A DNA stretch of 9,785 nt from an uncultured Bacilli bacterium (GTDB lineage Bacteria; Bacillota_I; Bacilli_A; RFN20; CAG-826), in contig CAJOOD010000162.1 of assembly GCA_905236085.1 (NCBI GenBank), forward strand, positions 1 through 9,785, given 5' to 3'. Both the position numbers and the translations under genes were made by a program. The first letter of the stretch is position 1. Each line of letters begins with the position of its first letter. Below the pieces are notes generated by a model. The model saw only the letters and a list, made by a program, of their open reading frames with translations. It searched no databases and was not told where the DNA came from. Below, in pieces: positions 1 through 5,699 of this stretch.

Positions 1-804
1 TGCAAAATATTTGCAATGCTCAGAAGGCGCGGTTTCATTATATTTAAGTAATAAATCACTTGTTGGATACGTAAGATATTATCGCTAAAAGATTCACTTG
101 CTAATATAGAATATAAAGACATCTATGATTATATTTTCAATTACTTTCCATCTGGATTCTATCACGGATCAAGACAAGGAATTGAAGGGGATATTGATCT
201 AGAAAGAAATAAAGGCAAAACTTTAGATTTTGGCTATGGCTTTTATCTAGGAACTGCTTTTAAGCAATCTTCAACTTTTGTAGCCGCGGAAGATGAAGGC
301 AAGGATAGAGTATATAAATTTTCCTTTTCTCTTGATGGTCTAGAATGTTTAGAATTAAGAGATATTAGATGGGTCTTTTTCATCGCTTATAATCGTAAGA
401 AAATACCGGATATTCCTGAAAATGCCGCCTTATTAAGACAAATTAGAAAAGTAATTAATCACGGATACGATGTAATATTAGGACCTACCGCCGATGATAA
501 AATGGCCATATCGATAGATAATTTTTTTAACAATATGATTTCTTATGGACAATTAATTAAATGTCTAACTCAATTAAATGTAGGTGATTAATATTGCTTA
601 AAAACGCCAAAAGCCCTCTCAAATTTAAAGTGCGAAATTACCTATATGTGTCTTGATAATGGATTGAGAAATCTAGTTAGAGAATATGCATTTGAGACCA
701 CCCAAAGCGCAGCCAAACATGCTGAAGCAATTAATAAACAAAGCGATAATGGAAAGAAGTTTTCTGAATTGGTAAAAGAATATGGAAAGAAACCTTTATT
801 TTGA
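1..804 (+). pseudogene. Decayed HTH + DUF3990 (ART-like) gene, copy 1, 5' end outside window
   Basis: This is a broken paralogue of the intact gene at 3250-4149. The remnant reads in three pieces. Positions 2-85 (frame 2) encode a helix-turn-helix end (AKYLQCSEGAVSLYLSNK), matching ALRLNVSRQTINNWL of the intact copy. That frame stops at 86-88 and the match continues in frame 1 from about position 82. This second piece carries the DUF3990 core, with FYHGS, GDIDL and FGYGFYLG, up to TAA at 589-591. Past the stop, in the same frame, similarity resumes (YCLKTPKAL against YVLKSEKAI) and runs to TGA at 802-804. Frame 1 has no ATG, GTG or TTG upstream of the HGS motif, so the core cannot be started independently. 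One frameshift plus one nonsense codon argue for real decay. The family is thought to belong to the ADP-ribosyltransferase superfamily; this comes from memory of the family, not a search. The last 23 nt overlap the partner gene. Confidence 0.75.
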
Positions 805-1744
805 AAATCACATAAACAATATACAAAAAGATATCTTCCTTTTCGCCTACAACAATCATTATCAAATAAATGATTTTATTTCTTTTTATATGAAGAGCGG
901 TCTTAGAAAAGAAATGGATAAGAAATATACGAGTTGGCATAATCAACCAGCGGAAAGAATATTTGAAGAGATTGTTAGTGAGTATAACAACATTAATAAA
1001 GTAAATAAAGAGACAATAAGTAAAGCCGCTGTTGAATGGCTAGGATTTTTCTATTCTAAATTGCACTTCCTAACAGGGGAATCATCAAAGAGTATTGTTA
1101 AATTTCTTCCTCCAAATGAAGGATTGAAAAATTATTATACACTCCATCAATTGGATGAAAGCGAAGCTATTATGCGGTGTAAACGACTTTACAATCTATC
1201 AAGAAATAAGCACCGCAAAAACGAAGACAAAAATAGCGGTGAATCTAAAATGAGATATGAAAACCCCATATATTATTCATTTTTAGCTCAAAGATTATAT
1301 TACAAATTATATAAGAATGAGGAATTTAAAAACCCTAAATATATTGGTGATTTAGGTGAATATGATTTCGTTGATGATTCTTATTCTATTGGGCTTAAAG
1401 GAGATGCTATTTTTTTAGATGATTCCATAAAAATATTAGAGAAATTTGAAAAAGCCAACGCTAACGCTTATCGATATAGCAAGAAGAGTGATTCATCTAT
1501 ATATTTTTGCTTTGTATTTTCAAAATATTATGAAGAAGATAATGATGAAAAACTTCTTCTTGATATAACAGAAATTAAGAATAAATATCCTTTATATAAA
1601 AGACAATTTGATTATCTATATTTTTATTTATTAGGGGAGATATATGAAATAACACCTTCTAATGAAGTATATATCTATTCAATGCCGCTTTCTAAAAGAG
1701 AAAGACAAGGAATCATAAATAAGATGGAAGAACTTGGGCTATAA
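782..1744 (+). CDS. W(I/L)GF-signature partner protein of the DUF3990 module, copy 1, with C-terminal extension
   Basis: This 320-aa protein is unnamed. Residues ~1-140 are homologous to the whole 162-aa protein at 2781-3269. The shared signature is W86-L-G-F-F-Y, then SSK at 101-103, YY at 118-119, LH at 121-122 and D125. Residues ~150-320 are absent from the shorter paralogue. They are charged and Tyr/Lys/Asp-rich, with no membrane segment and no domain I recognise. The ATG lies inside the end of the decayed DUF3990 reading frame (23-nt overlap), just as copy 2 overlaps by 20 nt, and no good Shine-Dalgarno precedes it. Translation was therefore probably coupled to the upstream gene, which may now impair expression. 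By position it could be an antitoxin or regulator of the DUF3990 protein, but this is inference. The frame is fully open although its neighbour is broken. The signature faintly recalls DUF3791 proteins, which I remember as frequent DUF3990 neighbours. Confidence 0.75.
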   Translation: MERNLYFENHINNIQKDIFLFAYNNHYQINDFISFYMKSGLRKEMDKKYTSWHNQPAERIFEEIVSEYNNINKVNKETISKAAVEWLGFFYSKLHFLTGESSKSIVKFLPPNEGLKNYYTLHQLDESEAIMRCKRLYNLSRNKHRKNEDKNSGESKMRYENPIYYSFLAQRLYYKLYKNEEFKNPKYIGDLGEYDFVDDSYSIGLKGDAIFLDDSIKILEKFEKANANAYRYSKKSDSSIYFCFVFSKYYEEDNDEKLLLDITEIKNKYPLYKRQFDYLYFYLLGEIYEITPSNEVYIYSMPLSKRERQGIINKMEELGL

Positions 1745-1825
1745 GAATCAAATATTAAAAATGTATTATAAAATAATGTGGCACAAACGACACTTAATAA
1801 GATAAACTAAATAAGAAAACAAATT

Positions 1826-2659
1826 ATGGATACGAATTTTAAAATAAATAATGGCTACTTATCTTCCTATGAAGGAAATGATCAAATTGTCACAATTCCA
1901 GAAGATGTCACTTTCATTAAATACCATACTTTTGAATATTGTACATCTTTAAAAAAGATCATTATTTCTAATAATGTTAAAACAATAGAAATTTGCTTTA
2001 CCAGTGGGTGCGTTAATTTAGAAGAAATACATCTAGGTAGAAGTGTTGCTGATTTAAAAAGCAGTGTTTTTAATAACATTAAGAATCTCGCTAAGATTAC
2101 ATGCGATAAAGATAACCCTAACTTTGCCAGTGATGAATATGGTGCATTATATTCAAAAGATTTCAAAACCCTCATATTTGTGCCAATAAATATCAAATTG
2201 AAGTCTTATCGTGTTTCTCCTAAAACGCAAATAATTGGTCCAGGAGCGTTTGCAAATAATAACTTAGAAGAAGTAATTTTAAATGAAGGCATTATAGAAA
2301 TAGGAAAAGAAGCATTTGCCCATTCCCATATCAAAGATATTAAATTACCGAAATCTTTAAAAAGAATTAAAGCTGAGGCCTTCAGCGGTATAAATATCCC
2401 AAGCATATATTTGCCTGATGGAGTGGAAGAAGTGGGTGCTCAAGCCTTTATAGGCATTAAAGATATCTATTTAGAAGGCACAATTAAATCTGGGTTTATA
2501 AAAGATAGTTATCGAGAAGTAGAAAACGATCACCCATTTTCATATTATGGCTATGGGGGCTCATCTACATCGACAGAGCATACACCTGGATGGCTTGCTA
2601 CTTTCCAAACAGTTCATGAAAATATTCCTTATGAAGAATATCTTAAATTAAGGAGATAA
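1826..2659 (+). CDS. BspA-type leucine-rich repeat (LRR_5) protein
   Basis: This 277-aa protein consists of about eight repeats of roughly 23 residues with the BspA/LRR_5 pattern of L.(E/K)I.LP..V..I...AF. The clearest units are NLEEVILNEGIIEIGKEAF, HIKDIKLPKSLKRIKAEAF and IYLPDGVEEVGAQAF. The segment DEYGALYSKDFKTLIFVP matches the variant inter-repeat segment common in BspA proteins. Such repeats form a protein-binding solenoid. There is no signal peptide, lipobox, membrane helix or cell-wall anchor, so a cytoplasmic place is likely, although many family members are secreted. The C-terminal ~50 residues, with a Gly/Ser/Tyr-rich stretch (FSYYGYGGSSTSTEH), do not follow the repeat. The ATG is preceded only by an A-rich tract with no clear Shine-Dalgarno, so the start is moderately sure. 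A strong terminator follows. The gene sits between the two module copies with no visible functional link to them. Confidence 0.85.
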   Translation: MDTNFKINNGYLSSYEGNDQIVTIPEDVTFIKYHTFEYCTSLKKIIISNNVKTIEICFTSGCVNLEEIHLGRSVADLKSSVFNNIKNLAKITCDKDNPNFASDEYGALYSKDFKTLIFVPINIKLKSYRVSPKTQIIGPGAFANNNLEEVILNEGIIEIGKEAFAHSHIKDIKLPKSLKRIKAEAFSGINIPSIYLPDGVEEVGAQAFIGIKDIYLEGTIKSGFIKDSYREVENDHPFSYYGYGGSSTSTEHTPGWLATFQTVHENIPYEEYLKLRR

Positions 2660-2674
2660 ACCTACAGAAATTAG

Positions 2675-2706
2675 AAAATCACCGCGAAAGTGTGGTGATT
2701 TTTTTA
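2675..2706 (+). terminator. Rho-independent terminator after the LRR gene
   Basis: Arms AAATCACCGC (2676-2685) and GTGGTGATTT (2692-2701) form a 10-bp stem with one G-T wobble and a 6-nt loop. A T-run follows through 2705, and the outer A at 2675 can extend the stem. It lies 16 nt past the LRR stop. The opposite strand has a weaker T tract, so it might also stop transcripts arriving from the minus-strand module ending at 2781. Confidence 0.85.
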
Positions 2707-2749
2707 ATTTTGATTAAATATATGCTATAAAGGTAAGAATTGATTAAAA

Positions 2750-2779
2750 ATTACAATGTAAAATATTTGACAAAGCAAC
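2750..2779. repeat. Direct repeat, distal copy, abutting the partner gene stop
   Basis: This 30-bp element matches 4109-4138 in the same orientation at 27 of 30 positions. The differences are at the first base, the seventh base and position 27. It ends one base before the stop codon of the partner gene (2781-2783, minus strand). Similarity drops to background directly outside it. It keeps the AAATATTT core and TTGACAAAG, but is a poorer palindrome than its twin, with 10 of 15 pairs complementary. Confidence 0.8.
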
Positions 2780-2780
2780 A

Positions 2781-3269
2781 TTATTGTTTGTGCTCTTTCT
2801 TCCATTGTTCATGAAAGGATTTAGCTTTTTGATAATAGTCTATATCATTATCCTCAGCTTTAATTGTTTCAATAACTATTTCCGGATCCACAGAATGATA
2901 TAGGTTATAATATTTTATCAACTCACTAAGAGGGTATCTCTTATATAGTTGTTTGCTAGATACATCTCTAGTATAAGACCAATATCGATAAATAAAACCA
3001 ATCCAATGCATAACGTCGCTTGGATATCTAATACCTTTATTCTCATAATGGTGATCTAAAAATTCATTCATATATCCTTCGTTCGTGGATGAGCTTCTCA
3101 ATATTGCTAAATTATCAAATTCTAGGGCATAGGATGAATTAAAATATTTACGAGCAAAATATGATGAACCACACGCAATATTATTAGAAGCAAGAGAAAA
3201 GAGCTCTGCTTGTTGTTTGCAAAGAGATAATCCAGTTGTGTCTAATTCCCTAATTCTTGAATATATCAT
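2781..3269 (-). CDS. W(I/L)GF-signature partner protein of the DUF3990 module, copy 2
   Basis: This 162-aa soluble protein is unnamed. It aligns over its length with the N-terminal half of the 782-1744 product. The conserved core is W89-I-G-F-I-Y, SSK at 104-106, YY at 120-121, H125 and D128, followed by a charged Lys/Glu/His-rich tail. Its start overlaps the 3' end of the HTH-DUF3990 gene by 20 nt, and only a distant purine-rich tract (AAGGAAAGGG) precedes it. Translation is therefore probably coupled to the upstream gene. The tight pairing in both copies makes a toxin-antitoxin or effector-regulator relationship the most natural reading, with this product as candidate antitoxin or partner. 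That is inference from layout. The stop codon lies one base from the distal direct repeat, so the gene ends exactly at the cassette border. Confidence 0.8.
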   Translation of the reverse strand: MIYSRIRELDTTGLSLCKQQAELFSLASNNIACGSSYFARKYFNSSYALEFDNLAILRSSSTNEGYMNEFLDHHYENKGIRYPSDVMHWIGFIYRYWSYTRDVSSKQLYKRYPLSELIKYYNLYHSVDPEIVIETIKAEDNDIDYYQKAKSFHEQWKKEHKQ

Positions 3270-4149
3270 CTATATATTTGCCCTTTCCTTGATATTGTCT
3301 TCTTGCTAATTTGCTTTTTTCTTCTCCATTATGATTTTCTTCTAATTTAATTTGGCTATAATAATCTCTTTCATCTTGGCAGAGATATAATTTGGCAACC
3401 GGCTTTAATTGCTTTATCGCCTTTTCACTCTTTAAGACATATTGTTGGCCTAAATGATTTGCGCTTAGGGAATGTGAGCATTGTTCATCGCTTATAAAAC
3501 CTTCTGAAAAATCTTTCATTGTTATATACATGATGTTATCAGCGATAGGGGCTATGATAACGTCCGCGGCCTCTATTTTATTTAGCAATTCTTTTAAATA
3601 TTTACTATTTTTATATTTATTTAAATATCCTCGATAATAGCAAATTGATACAATCCACTGGAGATTTACGTCGAATTTAACAATATTTAAGTCTTTCGTA
3701 TCTAAATAAAAACAATATACAGATCCAAGAGGATTCTCAGAAACCCATGTCGCCGCCTGTTTTAGATTTTCTCCAAGATAGAAGCCTTGGCCAAAATCGC
3801 TATTGGGATTAGAAAATCTTAAATCAATATCACCATTAATCCCAGTCTTAGAACCATGAAATAGCAATGTATTATTTTCTTTATCATCTTCAAATAGTCT
3901 TGTCTTCAAAAGATTGATATTTAGTTTTCTTTTATAAGCAATAGAATATAACATCTCTCTTGCTAGAGGAGAAATCTTATTCTTGTTGTTTAACCAATTA
4001 TTAATGGTCTGCCTTGACACATTTAAACGCAAAGCGAGGTCTTCATCTGATAATTCAAGACAATTTTTAATTAGCTTCAAATCATAAACAAAATCGTAAT
4101 CTATCATAGTTACATTGTAAAATATTTGACAAAGTAACTTCAAGCACAT
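3250..4149 (-). CDS. HTH + DUF3990-type (ADP-ribosyltransferase-like) protein, copy 2, intact
   Basis: This 299-aa protein is the intact first gene of the module. Residues ~20-75 form an Xre-like helix-turn-helix, with recognition region LNVSRQTINNWL. Residues ~94-250 form the DUF3990 domain: FHGS with H98, GDIDL, DFGQGFYLG with Y124, and LGQQYVLKSEKA with Q235/Q236. H98, Y124 and Q236 would fit the H-Y-[E/D/Q] plan of ADP-ribosyltransferase-like enzymes, suggesting NAD-dependent modification or NAD breakdown. The triad assignment is inference. The C-terminal ~50 residues are basic and charged. The ATG at 4149 has AAGGGG 5 nt upstream, so I keep it. A second ATG at 4107 (MIDYDF) lacks a ribosome site but would place the whole gene inside the direct repeats, residues 5-14 being encoded by the repeat. 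The HTH suggests autoregulation. It is co-transcribed with the partner gene downstream. Confidence 0.75.
   Translation of the reverse strand: MCLKLLCQIFYNVTMIDYDFVYDLKLIKNCLELSDEDLALRLNVSRQTINNWLNNKNKISPLAREMLYSIAYKRKLNINLLKTRLFEDDKENNTLLFHGSKTGINGDIDLRFSNPNSDFGQGFYLGENLKQAATWVSENPLGSVYCFYLDTKDLNIVKFDVNLQWIVSICYYRGYLNKYKNSKYLKELLNKIEAADVIIAPIADNIMYITMKDFSEGFISDEQCSHSLSANHLGQQYVLKSEKAIKQLKPVAKLYLCQDERDYYSQIKLEENHNGEEKSKLARRQYQGKGKYIDDIFKN
4109..4138. repeat. Direct repeat, proximal copy; 30-bp near-palindrome at the module's 5' end
   Basis: This is the twin of 2750-2779, 1359 bp away in the same orientation. It is also a long imperfect inverted repeat, with outer arms GTTAC/GTAAC, inner arms TTGT/ACAA and a self-complementary core AAATATTT. 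Thirteen of 15 base pairs are complementary. It begins one base beyond the internal ATG (4105-4107) of the HTH-DUF3990 gene and overlaps the first codons if translation starts at 4149. It could be a recombination or insertion border, an operator for the HTH protein, or both. Confidence 0.8.
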
Positions 4150-4205
4150 TTTTACCCCTTACCACTTTTTTATATATGTAATATAATTCATAAGAGGACA
4201 AAAAC
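4139..4205. promoter_or_regulatory. Divergent start region between the DUF3990 module and the membrane protein gene
   Basis: Only 56 bases separate the two divergent start codons, so both promoters must overlap here or extend into the genes. Very AT-rich stretches (4166-4190) contain several -10-like hexamers on both strands. AAGAGG at 4192-4197 is a good ribosome site for the plus-strand gene, 8 nt from its ATG. AAGGGG (minus strand, 4155-4160) serves the module. I cannot assign either promoter firmly. The best hexamer, TATAAT at 4182-4187, would start transcription inside the ribosome site. Confidence 0.4.
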
Positions 4206-4859
4206 ATGAAATATGGTGAATCAACTTTTGACATAGCGTATCTAGTCTTTGCAATAATATTTGGAATAATTCTAATTATTAAAAGAAAAGATAAAATCGC
4301 TTTATTATTTGGAATTATGACTCTTATCTTAGGAACAGGTGATGCGTTTCATCTTATTCCACGTGTTATATCCTATTTTATAAACGATGAATTAATCTTA
4401 TACAAAGGTGTTGGAAAATTAATAACTTCCATAACTATGACCATATTCTATTTACTATTAGAAATAACAAGAATCTGGTTAACAAAAGATAATAGAAAGT
4501 GGCCACTTATCACTATAACGGTGTTATCTCTTATTCGTATCATATTATGTGTATTCCCACAAAATGAATGGTTCATTTCACCATCATCTTATCTATGGGG
4601 AATATTGAGGAATATTCCGTTTGTATTAATCGGAGGATTAACTATCTATCTCTGGTTTGTTGATTTCAGAAAGACAAAACCATTTAGATTTATCTATCTT
4701 CTCGTGGGACTAAGCTTTGTTTTTTATTTGTTTACTGTTCTAGGTGCTCCATATGTTCCAATATTAGGAATGATGATGCTACCGAAAACAATTTGCTATA
4801 TATTAATGGTTATTTGTTTCTATCTATACGAAAAGAAATATAGTGAAAAACAATCATAA
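4206..4859 (+). CDS. Seven-helix membrane protein of unknown function
   Basis: This 217-aa hydrophobic protein has about seven predicted membrane helices, near residues 8-25, 31-48, 68-88, 97-113, 128-150, 160-178 and 185-207. Short charged loops such as IKRKDK and FRKTKP separate them. The end of helix 2 carries G45-D-A-F-H-L-I-P-R53, and other polar residues sit inside helices (E and R in LLLEITRIW, R in ILRNIPF). Such in-membrane polar groups suggest ligand, ion or metal binding, but I cannot name a substrate. The GDAFHLIPR stretch resembles uncharacterised membrane proteins I remember from Firmicutes. The start is firm: AAGAGG lies 8 nt upstream of the ATG. The gene is transcribed alone, divergent from the DUF3990 module and convergent with the lipoprotein gene. 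Confidence 0.8.
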   Translation: MKYGESTFDIAYLVFAIIFGIILIIKRKDKIALLFGIMTLILGTGDAFHLIPRVISYFINDELILYKGVGKLITSITMTIFYLLLEITRIWLTKDNRKWPLITITVLSLIRIILCVFPQNEWFISPSSYLWGILRNIPFVLIGGLTIYLWFVDFRKTKPFRFIYLLVGLSFVFYLFTVLGAPYVPILGMMMLPKTICYILMVICFYLYEKKYSEKQS

Positions 4860-4873
4860 TATGGGCTTTTCAC
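4843..4873. terminator. Possible weak hairpin between convergent genes
   Basis: GTGAAAA (4843-4849) pairs with TTTTCAC (4867-4873) across the stop of the membrane protein gene. A competing pairing with ATTGTTTTC (from 4874) also exists. The stem is AT-rich and no strong T-run follows, so function as a terminator for the convergent genes is only a possibility. Confidence 0.25.
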
Positions 4874-4883
4874 ATTGTTTTCA

Positions 4884-5699
4884 TTAAAAATCGAATTGTG
4901 ATTTAATATCCGTTAAATTAGGAACATCTATCTCTTCATCAAAATTAGAGAAAGTAACTTTATAATTTTGTACACATGCAGAATCAATTCCTTTTTTCGC
5001 ATTGTATTCAGCGTTAACTTCTAAATAATCAGGAGTTAAATCATCTTTGGTGTACACCGATATATTAATAGAATGGAAGGATGGATAATCATCTAATCCT
5101 CCAAAAGCTTTCATTTGAATACGGACATTAGATGTAGCCTTTTCTACATCAAAAGATATCTTAAAGGCATAACCTGTTTCGACTTCTAATTTCTCCACTG
5201 ATGTAATAGAGGTATCGCTACAAATATAACCTTCTATCGTGGGATCAAATGGATAAACACCATAAGTATTTAAATAATCACTTAATGCATCTAGTTTATA
5301 TTCATTATCGTTATCTTTATAAACGACATTGTTATTATGGAAATATGCTTTATGAACAGTGTTAACGAATGAACTATGGGATTCGTTTAATAAATAAGAA
5401 TATTCGCTCTTAATTAATGTGACATCAATACTCTGACTTGTTTCAATAAATAAGACTTTCGCCGTAGTGGAACCTTTGGTTACCGCCTTATAGGTGTTAT
5501 AAGAAGACATCTTAGCTAAATAACGATTAACAAAATCTTCTTCTGTAGGTGGAAGAAAGATAGAAGTAGTGCTTTCACCTTCTATTTCTGAAGATACCTC
5601 ACTAGAGGTATAATCAACACGGCTTAATGAAGAATCGCTCCCCTTTCCACAAGATATAAGTGTTATGGCTAGTAATGGTAATAAAATATATTGCTTCAT
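4884..5699 (-). CDS. Small uncharacterised lipoprotein
   Basis: This 271-aa protein has a type II signal peptide: a short N-region (MKQ), a hydrophobic core and lipobox L14-I-S-C17. It is thus predicted to be lipidated and held on the outer face of the membrane. A Ser/Glu/Thr-rich linker (~18-50) follows, typical of low-GC Gram-positive lipoproteins. The rest alternates short polar and hydrophobic strands (YKAVTKGSTTAKVLFIE, GYAFKISFDVEKAT, QNYKVTFSNF), suggesting a beta-rich fold. No enzyme motif is visible and I do not recognise the family. The ATG overlaps the aldo/keto reductase stop as ATGA, and AAGGTG (5708-5713) sits 8 nt upstream of the start. The two genes therefore form a coupled operon, although a cytosolic reductase and a surface lipoprotein suggest no obvious shared pathway. 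Confidence 0.8.
   Translation of the reverse strand: MKQYILLPLLAITLISCGKGSDSSLSRVDYTSSEVSSEIEGESTTSIFLPPTEEDFVNRYLAKMSSYNTYKAVTKGSTTAKVLFIETSQSIDVTLIKSEYSYLLNESHSSFVNTVHKAYFHNNNVVYKDNDNEYKLDALSDYLNTYGVYPFDPTIEGYICSDTSITSVEKLEVETGYAFKISFDVEKATSNVRIQMKAFGGLDDYPSFHSINISVYTKDDLTPDYLEVNAEYNAKKGIDSACVQNYKVTFSNFDEEIDVPNLTDIKSQFDF

Noticed and set aside
1..19. TGCAAAATATTTGCA palindrome resembling the core of the 30-bp repeat
   Set aside because: Only the AT-rich core is shared. It lies in the codons for AKYLQC of the HTH remnant and lacks the outer arms of the repeat.
589..591. Stop-codon reassignment or selenocysteine-type recoding at the interrupted DUF3990 gene
   Set aside because: The codon is TAA, other genes here end in TAA normally, and a second lesion (a frameshift) exists in the same gene.
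1882..2406. Minus-strand open frames across the LRR gene
   Set aside because: They are shadows of a clearly repetitive plus-strand protein and show no motif or ribosome site.
2750..2779. Reading the direct repeats as XerC/XerD dif sites
   Set aside because: The length and imperfect symmetry fit, but the arms do not resemble the dif sequences I know, and no recombinase gene is in the window.
4182..4187. TATAAT as the -10 box of the membrane protein gene
   Set aside because: With TTACCA 17 nt upstream it scores well, but transcription would start around 4194, inside the ribosome-binding site at 4192-4197.
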